In this document: piece by piece, positions 1 to 9,720 of the stretch
How the letters are laid out: each line of letters opens with the position of its first letter
Numbering within the stretch: position 1 is the first letter of the stretch
NCBI GenBank assembly: GCA_021613375.1
Contig: CM038704.1
Span: 7,260,091 to 7,324,090 of the forward strand
Reading direction: 5' to 3'
DNA length: 64,000 bases
Source of the DNA: Megaleporinus macrocephalus
Taxonomy: Eukaryota > Chordata > Actinopteri > Characiformes > Anostomidae
Notes under the pieces: model-generated
The model's database searches: none
Told to the model about the DNA's origin: nothing
What the model saw: the letters and a program-made list of their open reading frames with translations, nothing else
Position numbers and translations under genes: made by a program

Positions 1-462
1 AGGAACCTTATTTAGACCTGATTTTAAGGAAGCATCGAATGCTTCCTCAGCCGCTAAGACAATCCCATGATGCAACACAGGCTAATCTACGAGCAGTGAA
101 GTGGTTTTAAAATGTGAGTTATTTTGATTCTCTCTGGAGTTTTAATGTGTTTCTGGTCATATAATCACACAAAACAGTCTTTTATTATCAACTCTGTAAC
201 GAGTCCTTCACCATTCAGCAGTTTTATACTCGACCCATTAGCATTTATGCTAGCAGATTTTTAAGCCTCGGCTATTGTTTTGGATGCCAGCTGGTAACTT
301 AGCAACCAGCTAAACCACCGGTGGCGTGCTGCAGTGGGGGGAACAAGCCGTGACGCAGTCTCTCTCTAACTAGAGCGTCTCAGTAATCTGTTTTATGAGG
401 AGAAATGAGGAGAGAACGCTGCTACTTACACAGCTGCTACCTAGACAGCCTACTTTTGGGTT

Positions 463-590
463 TGAGACAGACCCACTGTTTAAATATTTAAAAAATAAAG
501 TGTTTTGCTGAGTAAATAGAAGCTTGCTGTATGGAATTAATAGTTTTTTATATATTATAATGTCCCCAAGTGCCTCAAACAGTGGCAAGC
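463..590 (+). repeat. dispersed repeat (GTTTTGCTGAGTAAAT family), copy 1
   Basis: CTGTTTAAATATTTAAAAAATAAAGTGTTTTGCTGAGTAAAT-like and ATAATGTCCCCAAGTGCCTC match 40607-40790. Confidence 0.7.
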
Positions 591-1194
591 GGTGGTGGAG
601 TCACTCTACAGAACATCTAATACTAGTGACACTGAGAAAAGAGAAAAAAATGCAGGAGGCAGAGCAGTTGATTGGTCTGATTAGTCATGTGACCTTTGAG
701 ACCTGGCGCTAAATCGAATAATCACAGCCAGATTAACTGATTATGGAAATTCTTGGTTTTCCATCAAATCAGAAGAGTTTGCAGACCAGGCTGGTGAACG
801 GCACCCTCCAGCACACACTCCCTGACCTTGTACCCCCCCTACTCCCCCAACACTCTCGTCCTCAGAAGTGCCCTGTCTCCGCTTCATCCGGAGACAGAAG
901 ACAGCTTTCAGCTTCACCTCTCTCTTTTTAATGACTAAAGACAAACTCGCTGGAGTGGGGACGTCCTCAGAGCGGGACGACCTTCATTAATCTGAATAGG
1001 CGAAAAGGGGCCTATTCAGTCTGCTCTACAAATAGAGACAAAAAATAAATAAATAAATAAAAAAAGATGTTTTTCAGAGCACATATGGGCACGGCGGCGA
1101 GATATTCACCTTCCGGAGAATAGCAAAGCAGCAGTCGGCAGCGGAGCGAGGCGAGGCAAGCGAGGCGAGGAGGCTGGGGACGAACCGACATAAA

Positions 1195-1485
1195 ACATCA
1201 GGGGTGAAAGATAATTAGCTGCGCGGTCGGGCGAACGAGCTATCGCAGGATCGGCGTGTGGATTTTCCCAGAGTCACTTGACCTTTGTCACATGACCTTC
1301 CCTCTACAACACCCTCACGCCGCTTACGCTGAAGCTCAGCAACGGCAATTTTAATTAGCGCCACGTTTTCATGAACCCTTTCATCCTTTCCTTTATTTAC
1401 GCAGACGATCTACTCTCTCATGTCAACACGTGATAAATAACGCTTCTCCCGACATTCAATTAAAGTTCGCTTAGAATAAAAACTT
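1195..1485. other. candidate conserved non-coding element
   Basis: Non-repetitive, mixed-composition intron with TAAT-type and CACGTG motifs (TTTTAATTAGCGCCACG, CAACACGTGATAAATAACGC). No coding potential. Conservation is a guess from texture only; the stretch 1-1195 otherwise shows nothing but a repeat scrap at 463-590 and GAGGCGAGG repeats near 1145-1170. Confidence 0.25.
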
Positions 1486-1899
1486 GAAGTCGCCGTGTTT
1501 TGTCTCCGGTGTCATATTGAACGATCAATATTAACATATTTATATTTTGTTGTTTGGGTGGTTTTTTTTATTAGGCCCATGAATATTTGATCAACGCAGC
1601 ACCCAGCATGTTTAATGCTAAGATAAAGATTCAAGAACAGCTTCCAGCTTTCAGGCCAAAGTAAACACAGCTGAATAATGTGCTCAGGTAGATTCGCAGA
1701 GCGCAGCAGTGGAGTGGAGACCCGCTTCAGTCTGATTGCAGTGCATTGCAGCTAATACATATAAAGCCATGCAAATGAATGCGAGAGCGCACATACAAAC
1801 TGTAAACCTGGTCTGCTGGTTTGTCCAGTAGGCCATTCAAATTCAGCACGGTGGTGTGAATCTGCAGCACCACGGGCTCTTCTACTGGGGGGCATTACT

Positions 1900-2790
1900 G
1901 TTGGTATTGCTTACATTTAATTATTTTATATTTTTTATTCTTTTATTTCAATTCCATTACTATTGATCTGGCATTTTTCTTCTTATAATCCTTACATTTG
2001 GCTAATTTAACATTTAGTTTGCCTATTTATCCTATTTATTATGTTGAAATCTTGTTAATTTGATTGATTTTCTTGGTTTAATGTATTGATTAAGTCCAAT
2101 CTTATTTGTTCTCTTAGTTCATTTGCCATTTATCATGTTTGAGTTTATGGTTGATTTTAATTGTAATTTCTGTTTCAGTCTCTTTAAGCTGTTAATGCTG
2201 GGCTGCATCACCCTCAATCGATTTCCACATGAAAATTAATCAAATTAAATTTATTTGTATAGCGTTTTTAACAACTGATGTCGTCACAAAGCAGCTTTAC
2301 AGGAATTTAGAGATATGAAAAGCTCAATAGAGCATAAAGAAGCCTAAGAAGAAAATAGCACAGAAGGAAATCATAGAAATCATAGAACAACCCCCCCAGT
2401 GAGCTAGCCATAGGCGACAGTGGCAAGGAACAACTCCCTCAGAGCTGGAGGAAGAAACCTTGGGAGAAACCAAGACTCACAAGGGGGGGACCCATCCTCC
2501 TCTGATCAAGCTACTCATACAGTACTGATATAATGACTGTACCACCTTGTACTTCTGTTCAGCTGAGTTATTTAGGTTAATGAAAGTAGAAGGTTAGTGG
2601 AAATAAAGGTTGATTGATTGATTGATTGATTGATATGAACGTAGACCCCAAAAAAGAAATAAAGCAAATCTTGGTTGGATGTGGACAAAGTGAGTAGCTC
2701 CAAAGTGTCAGATCAGTAATAAATAGCATCTTACAAAACAGATGGTTCTGGTCCTGGTGATCAGATTGGCTGAGCACGCCTATGACCTAT
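1900..2790 (-). repeat. unclassified dispersed repeat, copy A, interrupted by an insertion
   Basis: The minus strand of 2586-2790 and of about 1990-2242 matches, in that order, the element at 4432-4870. Shared landmarks are ATCTGACACTTTGGAGC, CACTTTGTCCACATYCAA, TCAATCAATCAACCTTTATT and CAGCCCAGCATTAACAGCTT. The match is split by 2243-2585, which belongs to another repeat family, so the second element inserted into the first. The family is not one I can name. Confidence 0.82.
2243..2585 (-). mobile_element. dispersed element with LINE/SINE-like tail, copy inside another repeat
   Basis: On the minus strand it reads GATCAGAGGAGG, then TTGGTTTCTCCCAAGGTTTC, CCTCAGTGAGC-like sequence, GTAAAGCTGCTTTGTGACG, and a tail CGCTATACAAATAAATTTAA. 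Copies at 26450-26801 and 32993-33362 are in the opposite orientation. The ending GTAAAGCTGCTTTG...GCGCTATAYAAATAAA resembles 3' tails of fish LINE2-type elements and SINEs that share them; that classification is inference. Confidence 0.78.
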
Positions 2791-3140
2791 TTCTTAATTA
2801 ACTTGTTTTCGGCTAACAGCTAACAGGCTAAAAGACAGCCAACGTGTTAAACAAGCCCATCATTAATATCATAGGCTCGTATTAAAGTACAGTGTTAAAT
2901 ATTTCTTACAAACCATGTCCATCTGCTGAAGTGAGTCTGAGACACAGATGGCCATCACACCAAATGCTACAGAGGTTACGAGAAGGTTATGGATCAGGAA
3001 TACGACGCAAAGATGGCCACGCCCACTGAAAGCATGGATTTATCTGTTTGTGTCTAAACTTGTTGGAGTGTTTCACACAGAAACACAGATTTTAAAGTGA
3101 TTTACATGTAAAGAGTGATTTATACTCTGTCTGCGTATGT

Positions 3141-3515
3141 TTGAAGCGACATAGCGTCACTGCCCTCACACTTCTCTGCGTCAGCTCTGTTTACATGGCT
3201 GCTGAGCAACACGTCCAGTTGAGGGCAGTTTGGAGTAAATCAAACATGGTGGCGGTGGATGAGCTTGTAGTTCTTAATTTTCTTCAAAAACAAAGAAAAA
3301 ACGACTGTTTGTCTCCGAGGAGAAGGTATTTTGGGGAATTTCTAATGAACGTACACCTCTCTTCAGAAAGTCCCACCGTTTCTTCTTCGTCGTGTCCGTA
3401 TGGAAGTGGTCGCGTCTTGCACTGCCCCTACGGTCTCCAGCGGTACATAATGAACGCAGAGTACGGACGGAAGGCTCAGTGCGTATCCGTATTTAACGCT
3501 GAGCATAGTTTTTAA
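3141..3515 (+). other. unrecognised 124-codon frame, possible transposon remnant
   Basis: The frame holds MAAEQHVQLRAVWSKSN, then VVLNFLQKQRKN and RRRYFGEFLMN. A basic run before an aromatic (RRRYF) is reminiscent of the N-terminus of PIF/Harbinger nuclease proteins, but the rest does not match and the second half is Ser/Gly/Tyr-rich. No start context, splice sites or terminal repeats were found. It is probably not a gene. Confidence 0.2.
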
Positions 3516-3784
3516 TATTGTCAAAGTTTTTAACATGTTTCTTTCAATAGAGTCTCTTGACTAGGCACTGCTAACCGTTTCTTAATCGTCCAGTGTAGAA
3601 CCTAAGACTGTTCTAGATACCGCGGGAGCTTTAAACACACATAGGTTCACACGCTGGTTCTCAAACGGCTCTCTGCCAAAATATATAGTCCACAAACTGT
3701 CCGAGTTCTTGTGCGTGAGGCGTGTAGGCTACGTGTCATTTGTGCCGAGTAGAGTCAGAATGTAGACTCTTAACCATTTAATAC

Positions 3785-3786
<2 letters not shown>

Positions 3787-3836
<50 letters not shown>
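3787..3836. repeat. (TA)n tract
   Basis: Pure TA run of 50 bases. It is followed by a 65-bp segment that recurs after the next TA tract. Confidence 0.95.
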
Positions 3837-3840
<4 letters not shown>

Positions 3841-3942
3841 AAATGTACAAATTTGTCATTAGATTAATCGACTAATCAAAAAAATTAATAAAATAAAATA
3901 ATCGTTAGATTAATCAGTTATGAAATTAATCGTTAGGTGCAG

Positions 3943-4023
<81 letters not shown>

Positions 4024-4085
4024 AAATGTACAAATTTGTCATTAGATTAATCGACTAATCAAAAAAATAAATAAAATAAATAATC
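3837..4085 (-). mobile_element. hAT-type MITE fragment with duplicated core
   Basis: On the minus strand from 3946 the sequence starts AGGGCTGCACCTAACGATTA and continues with ATTAATCTAACGATTATT, a terminal pattern widespread in fish hAT-like MITEs. The segment ACAAAATGTACAAATTTGTC...ATTAATCGACTAATC occurs at 3837-3900 and again at 4020-4085, each right after a (TA)n tract. Confidence 0.7.
3946..4023. repeat. (TA)n(CA)n tract
   Basis: 68 bases of TA, then five CA repeats. Confidence 0.95.
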
Positions 4086-4431
4086 ACGTGGGCCCAAGAA
4101 TAACATGGACGAAAGCCTATGAGACTGTGCAGCTACCACTCATATTCAGGCCATTCTAAGATCATTCTATCGTTAAGAATAAAGCATAGACTCTGAACTG
4201 GTCTCCCTCTTCATTCTGATGGCAAGAAATAAAAGTATATCTGATATGACTGACTGTAAACTGCAATGACACCTGAACGTCTTACACTCTTCAAATATTC
4301 ATGTTTCAGTCAGAGGTAGCATCAAACCCAGCCTGAACCTCAAACAGCTCTATACTCCCTACATAGCGCACAACATAGTTTCAAAATTTTAGCTTCTTCA
4401 GAAAACCACTGCACTATTTGTGTATTAAACA

Positions 4432-4870
4432 GTGCTGTGTTATCATATGTTGATTATTATGTGACAAAAAAGATGATATTTATTACTAATCTGACACTTT
4501 GGAGCAACTCACTTTGTCCACATTCAAGATTTGCTTCATTGCCTTTTGCAATTCAGTGGTCTATGTTCATATCGATCAATCAATCAACCTTTATTTTCAC
4601 ATGGAAATCGATTGAGGGTGACGCAGCCCAGCATTAACAGCTTAAAAAGATTGAAACAGAAATTACAATGGACTTGAATACCTTATTCCGATCGACCATA
4701 AACTCAAACGAGATAAATGGTAAATGAACTAAGAGAACAAATAAGATTTGATCTAAATTGATTAAATATAAATTATAATAATATAATAAATATAAAATAA
4801 ACAAATGAATAGAATTAATGTAGGTTACTGCTAATAAAACATTGTTATCTGAAAAAAAAGTGCATTTGAT
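4432..4870 (+). repeat. unclassified dispersed repeat, copy B
   Basis: Uninterrupted copy of the element at 1900-2790 in the opposite orientation, so the two form a 2-kb-spaced inverted pair. It carries TCAATCAATCAACCTTTATT, then GGAAATCGATTGAGGGTGAC and CAGCCCAGCATTAACAGCTT, followed by an AT-rich 3' part. Confidence 0.82.
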
Positions 4871-5243
4871 CATATTTCATGTGGACGGCGATGACCTCAC
4901 TTAAGGCCATGCGTTAATATGATTTATGATTTATTTATTAGTCAGAAAAATGTATGTGAGCATGATGTGGAGTTTGATCCTCTTGTTTCAAAGCTGTTTG
5001 TGGCAAACCTCAACAGCTGGATGGAAACTGGGAGGTGGAGAAAACTGCTATGTGTAACCATCCAATGCAAATACAACATTTTAACAGACATCAGTTTCAC
5101 TCCCAGCTGTTACTAACAGGGCTGATGAAGCTGTGGGGGTTGAGCAAGCACTGGGGGTGACCACCCACCACTTTTAAATAGGATTCATGACGCTGGCATC
5201 AAAGAGATAATCTCTGCTCTACCTAAACTGCACAGAGCGCTGA

Positions 5244-6090
5244 TACACTATATTGTAAACAGTAATCTCACCCATCCAAATCACTGAATTCAGGTGTTCC
5301 AATCACTTTCATGGCCACAGGTGTATAAAACCAAACACCCAGTCATGCAGACTGCTTCTACACACATTAGTGAAAGAGTGGGTCGCTCTCAGGAGCTCAG
5401 TGAACTCCGTGATAGGACGCCACCCGTGCAACAAGTCCAGTGGTGACATTTCCTCACTACTAAATATTCCACAGTGGACTGTCAATGGTGTTCTAACAAA
5501 GTGGAAGTGATTGAGAACGACAGCAACTCCGACACCAAGTGGTAGAACACGTACAATGACAGAGCGGGTCAGCGGATGCTGAGGAGCTTAGTGCACAGAG
5601 GTCACCAACTTTCTACAGAGTCAATCACTACAGACCACCAAACTTCATGTGGTCTTCAAATCAGCTCAAGAATAGAGAGGAGAGAGATTCATGGAATGGG
5701 TTTTCATGGCCGAGCAGCTGCATCCAAGCCTTACACCACCAAGAACAATGCTAAGCGTTGGATGCAGTGGTGTAAAGCACGCTGCCACTGGACTCTAGAG
5801 CAGTGGAGACGTGTACTCTGGAGTAAGTAATCATGCTTCTCCGTCTGGAGATCTGATGGATGTGTTTGAGTTTGGCGGTTGCCAGGAGAACAGTACTTGT
5901 CTGACTGCATTGTGCCGAGTGTAGAGTTTGGTGGAGGCGGGATCATAGTTTGGGGCTGTTCTTCAGGAGTTGGGCTTTGCCTATTGGCTCCAGTAAAAGC
6001 AAGACCAAGAGAGTTTGGACAATTTCATGGAAACATTTTGTGGGGACAGCCCCTTCCTGTTCCAACATGACTGCCCACTAGTCCTGTATC
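5244..6090 (+). pseudogene. Tc1-like DNA transposon, degenerate transposase
   Basis: The left end keeps a Tc1-type terminus (ACACTATATTG followed by CACCCATCCAAAT) and the usual leader ending in GGTGTATAAAACC. After it the transposase reading frame is recognisable but broken. Around 5390-5560 the helix-turn-helix part is visible only across frameshifts. At 5576-5830 the frame gives AAASKPYTTKNNAKRWMQWC and HWTLEQWRRVLWSK, then a stop exactly where family members carry WSDES, so the first catalytic Asp is lost. At 5879-6070 it gives [14 protein letters not shown] and [16 protein letters not shown]. Homology ends near the motif normally reading FQHDC; the part carrying the last catalytic residues and the right terminus are missing. 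It is an inactive, 3'-truncated copy. Confidence 0.9.
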
Positions 6091-6412
6091 TTGACATTGT
6101 TTTTGGATTCATTAAACAATAGTTTTATCCATGAGCGTCTGGCCCAGTCCCAGTTGAACCAAGTAATAAAGATAAAAGGACAAAGATAAAATCTCAAGTG
6201 AGAAAATGAACTGAGTATAAAACCAGCCTGATGGATTCAGAGAGGTCAAGCTAACAGATCATGCTCTCTGAAACTGAACCCAGCAAAGCTGAGGGTCAAA
6301 CATACACAGACACTCATCAATAGGTTTGTAGAGAAGTTTTAAACACAGCAGGGAAGAGAGGTGGCACCAGCCCTGGCGTTCACTTTGACTGTTCTTTCTG
6401 GGAAGCCCTTAC

Positions 6413-6600
6413 CTCATACTCCTCCTTGAAGCCATAGCCCTGGCCACACTTCATCTGGGTGATGTGCTGCAGAAGATCAGCCACACGGATGGCTGGCTGG
6501 AACTGGCCTGCCTGGTAGGACATCTCCACCGACTCGCATCCTCCGTACGGATACGTCTGAATGGTCAGCGACGGCTGGGACATCTCGCTGTGACTGCCGT
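6413..6600 (-). CDS. ptprt: ptprt exon, juxtamembrane end and start of phosphatase domain 1
   Basis: The 188-nt exon begins with two bases that complete an Asp codon and encodes 62 full codons, ending in phase 0. It reads [20 protein letters not shown] first, then [30 protein letters not shown], and finally [12 protein letters not shown]. The [13 protein letters not shown] part is the N-terminal helix (the so-called wedge) of the first phosphatase domain in R2B receptors, and YGFKEEYE leads into the catalytic fold. [11 protein letters not shown] and SQPSLTIQT favour PTPRT over PTPRM, PTPRK and PTPRU. The acceptor is TCTTGTCTCCATATAG and the donor is TATGAG|GTAAGG. The next exon, which should continue the domain before its signature motif, was not found between here and the left edge. 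The open frame runs past both splice sites, so an ORF caller would overextend it. Confidence 0.96.
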
Positions 6601-6949
6601 CTATATGGAGACAAGAAAGATCAGGAATGGAGCGGTCATCGAAAGATAAGCCCCACAGCCGCAAACTTTATCTCACACCGCGTCGTCTTTGGAGATCCAA
6701 CACTGAAAATCTCTTTCAGCCTTGAGTGGCATAAAAAAGAAAAAAAAACAAACATCCAGAGGAGATCTAAACCACAGCACCATCGCCCCCCCCCCCAAAC
6801 CCCCCCCTGCAGTACAGCCAGCTTTGTCCATCTGCCGTTCAGGGTTTTCTAACTCCTCTTTGGAACTCACAGTGAGAAGCTAAGCTCACTACACGGTTGG
6901 TTTACTCGGGAAGCTGCTACCACATGGAGTTCTGGGAAGCTTCTTCCAT

Positions 6950-7186
6950 TCATGGGCGCTCATCTGCCAAGGACACAGACTCGTGCAGCATCAGATTCAG
7001 AGACCTTGCTGTGCAGCGAACAGACATCGATACGTACAGAGTAGGGCCTTCTATAACAGGCCTTGAGTGCTCATATGTAATGTCGATGCTGAAAAGAATC
7101 TTTTTCTTTTGGGAGAACTTCACCTCATCATGCTCTGCATGGATCTCCCTGCGCTGAACATACCTACAAAATATATTTAAAGCCAA
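6950..7186 (-). other. unrecognised open frame next to a ptprt exon
   Basis: A 78-codon minus-strand frame contains YVQRREIHAEHDEVKFSQKK and IDITYEHSRPVIEGPTLYV. Composition is protein-like, and a TTTTGTAG acceptor-like site precedes YVQRR, but no matching donor or family was recognised and it does not fit the ptprt protein. It may be a fragment of a transposon or processed sequence. It is listed because it is the longest unassigned non-repetitive frame near the exon. Confidence 0.25.
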
Positions 7187-7202
7187 AATATACTATCCTA
7201 AC

Positions 7203-7790
7203 TAGGGCTGGGTATCGCCACTGATTTCCCGGATCGATTCGATCCTGATTCACAAGGTCCCAATTCAATTAGATTTCCAATTCGATTCAATTCAATATGG
7301 ATTCATTTAGCGATTAAGGATTTCAGTTACAATAATATGTTTTGTTTGAATATGAAAAGAGATTTTCAGAGAACTAATGTGGTAAACGTACAAGGAACAC
7401 TCAACCTACCATTACTAAAAACATTAGTGTTTATATGTTTATATTAGAGATGGGTGGATCGATTGGCTATGTATCTGTATTGGCCGATTTTTTATCAAAA
7501 TATGTGATCCACAGATATTTCTCCAATTTAGCCGATCCTGAGAGCCAATTGATGGTGTTAAACAAATGAGCCTAATTTCTGTATTTCCAGCTAGCGGTTC
7601 ATCCAGGAAGAGGAGACCCCCCTCCCTGCAATTCCTATCTGAACCACTATGTGAAAATACATATCCTTTCATTTTCCACAGACTGCTAATTTTAAAGGTA
7701 TATCGATTATACCAATCGATATCGGATTATTTAAATGAAGATCGATTTGAATCGAAAAATAATTTTTTTAAACACACCCCTAATCCTAAC
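7203..7790. mobile_element. hAT-like MITE, probably with a nested second element
   Basis: The left end AGGGCTGGGTATCGCCACTG followed by GATCGATTCGAT repeats, and the right end GATCGATTTGAATCGAAAAA...ACACCCCTAATCC, are the two halves of a common fish hAT-like MITE. Between them, about 7441-7690, lies a different sequence starting AGAGATGGGTGGATCGATTGG, which looks like a separate insertion. A spurious 83-codon frame crosses it. Confidence 0.6.
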
Positions 7791-8162
7791 ACAGGATTTC
7801 ATAACTATTTCATATGAAAACTTTATGAAGGGGCCAGTGGTCCAGTAAAACATACTTGTTTAGTTTAGGAGACTGAGCTACACTCTAAACACTTCTCATC
7901 CTCTATAATAATCCAAACCAGAACTAACCTTGTTTTTTTCTCCTTCTTTCTGAGGAAATAAGCATCCACCTGTCCAGCCCAATACTGTTGGAGGATCAAC
8001 CATTAGTACCTCTTTGTCACCTGGCACTAACCAGCTCCCCTCTTCATCTGTGTCATCTGCTGCACCTTGACTTGTAGCACCTGTGCAGCTTCTCTCCTTT
8101 TAGTTCACTGTTTATAATCAGATCTTCCAGAGTCACCAGCTACACTCTAAACTCTCCTCATC

Positions 8163-8844
8163 CTCTGTACTAACCCAAACCAGAACTAACTCTGTCTCTG
8201 TACTAACCTAAACCAGAACTAACTCTGTCTCTGTACTAACCCAAACCAGAACTAACTCTGTCTCTGTACTAACCCAAACCAGACCTAACTCTGTCTCTGT
8301 ACTAACCCAAACCAGAACTAACTCTGTCTCTGTACTAACCCAAACCAGATCTAACTCTGTCTCTGTACTAACCTAAACCAGAACTAACTCTGTCTCTGTA
8401 CTAACCCAAACCAGAACTAACTCTGTCTCTGTACTAACCCAAACCAGAACTAACTCTGTCTCTGTACTAACCTAAACCAGAGCTAACTCTGTCTCTGTAC
8501 TAACCCAAACCAGAACTAACTCTGTCTCTGTACTAACCCAAACCAGAACTAACTCTGTCTCTGTACTAACCTAAACCAGAGCTAACTCTGTCTCTGTACT
8601 AACCCAAACCAGAACTAACTCTGTCTCTGTACTAACCCAAACCAGACCTAACTCTGTCTCTGTACTAACCCAAACCAGAACTAACTCTGTCTCTGTACTA
8701 ACCCAAACCAGATCTAACTCTGTCTCTGTACTAACCCAAACCAGAACTAACTCTGTCTCTGCACTAACCCAAACCAGACCTAACTCTGTCTCTGTACTAA
8801 CCCAAACCAGACCTAACTCTGTCTCTGTACTAACCTAAACCAGA
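8163..8844. repeat. 33-bp minisatellite, about 20 copies
   Basis: The unit is AACTAACTCTGTCTCTGTAC followed by TAACCCAAACCAG. Copies vary at a few positions (CCCAAACC or CCTAAACC; a dinucleotide AA, AC, AT or AG after CCAG). The array lies in the ptprt intron about 1.6 kb upstream, in transcript terms, of the exon at 6413-6600. A lone diverged monomer with the same flank occurs at about 7870-7931. Confidence 0.95.
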
Positions 8845-9557
8845 GAACCAGGTGCAATCAGTCAATCAACCAATCAATCTAAAGAACAACTTAAGCATGC
8901 AGATGTTTCTTTGAGTGTTCGTGGTTCTATACAGAATCACTGTCTTTGCAAAAGAACCCTTGAAGAACCATCTCGGTCAAGGAAGATATGTTCTCGAGTT
9001 AGTAGAACTGTTTTCATATTAGCAGACTAAGAGCCAACAAACTCATTATTTGTCCACTGAGAGAAAAAAGCAGCTTCAGACCTGAAACTGTGAAGAACTT
9101 CTGACATTAATTTTAATGTGACACACCGAGATTGGCTGAAACGTGTCTGGAATGCAGTCCTCAGGAAAACAACAGCTTTGTTTACCTTAATCTCAAACAC
9201 ACAACTCCGAAACGCACCCCCGGAAGACTGGAACCGCGAACTGCTTGTGTTTCTACACTCTTATCAATGAAGGTGCCACAAAGGCTTCTATGTGCTACAG
9301 AGCAGCGGGAGGGAAACCGACTGGGGGGGCAGCACAGTTTGGGCTGGTTCTGACAAAGCAGTTAAACCTGGCAATTAGCAGAGTTTAATCAGGTGGGTCG
9401 AGAAGAAACATCATCAAATTTGTGTTGGAATCTACAAATTCCAGTGTGAGCTCCGACCATAGAGTGTTAAGAAACTTTTTACAAACAAAAAAAAGTAGTC
9501 AAAGTTAACAGCGTACTTATCAGATACATAGTTCCAGACGGAAACTCACACAGTGAC

Positions 9558-9560
<3 letters not shown>

Positions 9561-9652
<92 letters not shown>
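9561..9652. repeat. (TA)n tract
   Basis: 92-base pure AT/TA run just before the inverted edge of the 24/25-bp array. Confidence 0.95.
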
Positions 9653-9654
<2 letters not shown>

Positions 9655-9670
9655 CACTAATTAACTTTAT

Positions 9671-9720
9671 ACACTACCGATCAGACATTTCAGAACACTA
9701 CCAATCAAACGTTTTAGAAC
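9671..9720 (-). repeat. two inverted monomers at the edge of the 24/25-bp array
   Basis: This stretch reads ACACTACCGATCAGACATTT and then ACACTACCAATCAAACGTTT, the reverse complement of the unit that fills 9721-11781. It gives a head-to-head junction at the left edge of the array. ACACTACC-TCAAA-GTTT resembles terminal inverted repeats of Tc1/mariner-type fish elements, so the junction may be the relic of a short inverted-repeat element. Confidence 0.75.

Noticed and set aside
1..6412. Next ptprt phosphatase-domain exon downstream of 6413
   Set aside because: No sequence matching the expected continuation of the domain with a phase-0 acceptor was found.
6464..6649. 61-codon plus-strand frame across the 188-nt ptprt exon
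   Set aside because: Antisense shadow of the exon at 6413-6600.
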